Below, piece by piece: positions 4,798-6,208 of a stretch of DNA of 6,208 bases. The translations under genes were made by a program, and so were the position numbers. A model generated the notes under the pieces. The model saw only the letters and a list, made by a program, of their open reading frames with translations. It was not told the origin of the DNA and made no database searches. Position 1 is the first letter of the stretch, and each line of letters opens with the position of its first letter. Source of the DNA: an uncultured Faecalibacterium sp. (GTDB lineage Bacteria > Bacillota > Clostridia > Oscillospirales > Ruminococcaceae); assembly GCA_900765705.1 (NCBI GenBank), contig CAAFSR010000215.1, positions 1-6,208 of the forward strand, given 5' to 3'.

Positions 4798-4806
4798 TGT
4801 TATGAT
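4798..4806 (+). promoter_or_regulatory. Candidate proximal extended -10 promoter of prfB
   Basis: TG-T-TATGAT (4798-4806) is a TGn-extended -10 box with a 5/6 hexamer. No good -35 lies at 16-18 nt; TTGTGC (4775-4780) is 20 nt away. Initiation near 4813 would give a leader of about 24 nt with only the GAGAGGAA ribosome binding site (4821-4828), leaving the three-way junction upstream of the transcript. Confidence 0.45.
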
Positions 4807-4836
4807 GTAAACCCTTGAACGAGAGGAACTTAGAGA

Positions 4837-5958
4837 ATGATCACGACTGATGAACTGAAAGTGCAGCTGGCCGAGCACGCCAAGGCCGTTAAGGACCTGG
4901 AGGAGGCACTGGCCATTGAAGCAAGCCGCAAGCGTGTGCAGGAGCTGGAGCACACCATGTCCCGCCCCGGCTTTTATGATGATGCAGAGCTGAGCAAGAA
5001 GGTCTTTGACGAGGTCGGCGACCTGAAGGGTAAGCTGAACCGCTTTGAAAAGCTGCAGGGCCTGTACGATGACGCCGAGACCATGCTGGAAATGCTGGAC
5101 GAGGAGTACGACCCCGCTATGATCCCTGAGGCCGAAGAGGCTGTGAACAACGTGGGCAAGGCTGTGGAAGAGCTGCAGCTGATGACCATGCTGAACGGCG
5201 AGTACGACCACAGCAACGCCATCCTTACCTTCCACGCCGGCACCGGCGGCACCGAGGCACAGGACTGGGCCGAGATGCTGTACCGTATGTACAATAAGTG
5301 GGCACAGGCACACGGCATGACCGTGGAGGTGCTGGACTATCAGGACGGCGATGAAGCCGGTCTGAAGAGCGCTTCCATGATGGTCAAGGGCCCCAACGCC
5401 TACGGCCTGCTCAAGAGCGAGAACGGCGTGCACCGTCTGGTGCGCGTATCTCCCTTTGATGCCAATGCCCGCCGCCAGACCAGCTTTGCCTCTCTGGAGG
5501 TCATGCCGGAGCTGGACAATACTATTCAGGTGGACATCCGTCCCGAGGATATCGAGATGCAGGTGTACCGCTCCTCCGGTGCCGGCGGCCAGCACATCAA
5601 CAAGACCTCTTCCGCTGTCCGTCTGATCCACAAGCCCACCGGCATCGTGGTCAGCTGCCAGACCCAGCGCAGCCAGTTCCAGAACCGCGACTACGCTATG
5701 GAAATGCTGAAGGCAAAGCTCTATCAGATCGCCAAGCAGCAGCATATGGATAAGATCGACGATATCAAGGGCGTGCAGAACGAGATCGCATGGGGACACC
5801 AGATCCGCAGCTATGTGTTCATGCCCTACACCATGGTCAAGGACCACCGTACCAACTACGAGACCGGCAATGTGGATGCCGTGATGGATGGCGATATTGA
5901 TGAGTTCATCTTCGCCTACCTCAAGGCCGCCAGCCGCGGCGAGCTGCAGGATGCCTGA
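4837..5958 (+). CDS. prfB: Peptide chain release factor 2, frameshift-free
   Basis: A 373-residue class I release factor that reads UGA and UAA stop codons and triggers peptide release on the ribosome. The N-terminal helical domain spans 1 to about 110. The PCRF region contains FHAGTGGTEAQDWAEMLYRM (132-151). VHRLVRVSPFDANARRQTSF (198-217) carries the RF2-specific stop-codon tripeptide SPF (205-207), not the PxT of RF1. RSSGAGGQHINKTSSAVRL (245-263) holds the catalytic GGQ (250-252), whose Gln is normally methylated by PrmC. AWGHQIRSYVF (318-328) is the conserved C-terminal block. Length is normal. The frame is open from ATG 4837 to TGA 5958, so there is no in-frame UGA and no +1 frameshift. 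It ends in its own target codon, UGA. GAGAGGAA (4821-4828) lies 8 nt before the ATG. Apparently monocistronic, with a strong terminator after it. Confidence 0.97.
   Translation: MITTDELKVQLAEHAKAVKDLEEALAIEASRKRVQELEHTMSRPGFYDDAELSKKVFDEVGDLKGKLNRFEKLQGLYDDAETMLEMLDEEYDPAMIPEAEEAVNNVGKAVEELQLMTMLNGEYDHSNAILTFHAGTGGTEAQDWAEMLYRMYNKWAQAHGMTVEVLDYQDGDEAGLKSASMMVKGPNAYGLLKSENGVHRLVRVSPFDANARRQTSFASLEVMPELDNTIQVDIRPEDIEMQVYRSSGAGGQHINKTSSAVRLIHKPTGIVVSCQTQRSQFQNRDYAMEMLKAKLYQIAKQQHMDKIDDIKGVQNEIAWGHQIRSYVFMPYTMVKDHRTNYETGNVDAVMDGDIDEFIFAYLKAASRGELQDA
4899..4911 (+). other. SD-like GGAGGAGG at the position of the prfB frameshift stimulator
   Basis: GGAGGAGG (4899-4906) is followed after two bases by CTG, codon 25 (4909-4911). 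In E. coli RF2 the frameshift occurs at Leu25, with an AGGGGG stimulator ending three bases before the CUU slip codon. Counting from Leu25 to the conserved Pro, both proteins have the same number of residues, so this CTG is the positional match. The slippery CUUUGA itself is absent. It could be a remnant, or simply two GAG Glu codons. Confidence 0.35.
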
Positions 5959-5980
5959 GCGCCTGCTACCGTAAAACCAG

Positions 5981-6020
5981 AAACGCACCTGTTTTCTTTT
6001 GGAGGCAGGTGCGTTTTTTT
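5981..6020 (+). terminator. Rho-independent terminator of prfB
   Basis: AAACGCACCTG (5981-5991) pairs with CAGGTGCGTTT (6006-6016), 11 perfect bp with a 14-nt loop. A run of seven T (6014-6020) follows or overlaps the stem foot. It begins 22 nt after the prfB stop and separates prfB from the next gene. Confidence 0.93.
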
Positions 6021-6029
6021 CGTCCTTTT

Positions 6030-6059
6030 CTGCGCATAATAAATCCGAAAAATGCGCAG
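6030..6059 (+). promoter_or_regulatory. 8-bp inverted repeat over the start region of the last gene
   Basis: CTGCGCAT (6030-6037) and ATGCGCAG (6052-6059) are perfect inverted repeats 14 nt apart. The right arm runs into the SD AGGGAGG (6058-6064). The left arm overlaps a possible -10, CATAAT (6035-6040), with no clear -35. It could be an operator or an mRNA hairpin that partly covers the ribosome binding site. The repeat is seen directly; the promoter is weak. Confidence 0.4.
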
Positions 6060-6071
6060 GGAGGCCGTAAA

Positions 6072-6208
6072 ATGTCCAAGCACAGGATCGTCAGGTGGAT
6101 AAAGATCATAGGAGCTTATCTGCTGGTGGCCGCCGTGGCGGCGCTGGGCTGGCTGTGGTGCGCCTTGCCGGAAGAAGTCTGTCTGCCACCGGAGCAGCCG
6201 CTTGCACT
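6072..6208 (+). CDS. N-terminally membrane-anchored protein, partial (runs off window)
   Basis: The ATG at 6072 opens a frame to the window end: 45 codons, beginning MSKHRIVRWIKIIGAYLLVA. A basic N-terminus (K3, R5, R8, K11) is followed by one hydrophobic helix at about 12-32 and then a Pro/Glu-rich stretch, LPEEVCLPPEQPLA (32-45). This predicts a signal anchor with the rest outside the membrane. The start is supported by AGGGAGG (6058-6064), 7 nt upstream. It follows prfB on the same strand but beyond a strong terminator, so it is likely a separate unit. The pattern of anchor plus LP-rich entry is reminiscent of SpoIVB-type exported proteases, but nothing diagnostic is in view and I do not assign it. 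Confidence 0.7.
   Translation, partial: MSKHRIVRWIKIIGAYLLVAAVAALGWLWCALPEEVCLPPEQPLA

Noticed and set aside
4802..4808. Isolated ATGATGT upstream of prfB as a member of the hairpin array family
   Set aside because: A single copy without flanking palindromes. It is better explained as part of the extended -10 box TATGAT.
4603..4818. 71-codon plus-strand open frame upstream of prfB
   Set aside because: No Shine-Dalgarno before its ATG, and it overlaps the promoters and the predicted RNA stems. Cys-rich but not family-like.
4684..5988. 434-codon minus-strand open frame over prfB
   Set aside because: Antisense shadow of prfB with a low-complexity His/Leu/Val composition.

Overview
The window looks like chromosomal core DNA from a Gram-positive, low-motility gut Clostridia-type bacterium. 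The rpsF-ssb-rpsR operon, GC-rich coding with strong C/G third positions, AGGAGG ribosome binding sites and consensus sigma-A promoters all fit Oscillospiraceae. Faecalibacterium or a close relative is my best guess. This comes from protein style and gene order, not from any search.

Layout. (1) Positions 1-1053, minus strand: rpsF (S6), ssb and the start of rpsR (S18), driven by a perfect-consensus promoter (TTGACA, 17 nt, TATAAT). The leader is about 100 nt and carries a start-site palindrome and a hairpin that may be the S6:S18 autoregulatory site. (2) 1086-2386, plus strand: a divergent CPA2-type cation:proton antiporter with its own promoter. (3) 2387-2610: the convergent intergenic region between the antiporter and galU, and the most unusual part of the window. 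A 13-bp bidirectional terminator is flanked on each side by four small, different palindromes separated by a constant heptamer, ATGATGT. The two arms start with the same 18-bp sequence in inverted orientation, so each mRNA carries the array in the same sense right after its stop codon. (4) 2611-4554, minus strand: galU (UDP-glucose pyrophosphorylase), preceded by a RING/zinc-ribbon membrane protein with a DUF2628-like region. The two are probably cotranscribed. (5) 4555-4836: a 282-bp divergent intergenic region with promoters in both directions and a predicted three-way-junction structure (4718-4786). (6) 4837-5958, plus strand: prfB (release factor 2), uninterrupted and without the programmed frameshift, though an SD-like GGAGGAGG remains exactly where the E. 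coli frameshift stimulator sits. It ends in a strong terminator. (7) 6030-6208: an inverted repeat touching the ribosome binding site of a partial gene for a small N-terminally anchored protein.

The coding content is ordinary housekeeping: replication/repair, translation, ion homeostasis and nucleotide-sugar synthesis. No mobile element, CRISPR array, tRNA or rRNA was seen. The second-look items are in the non-coding DNA: the hairpin/ATGATGT arrays first, then the structured element upstream of prfB.
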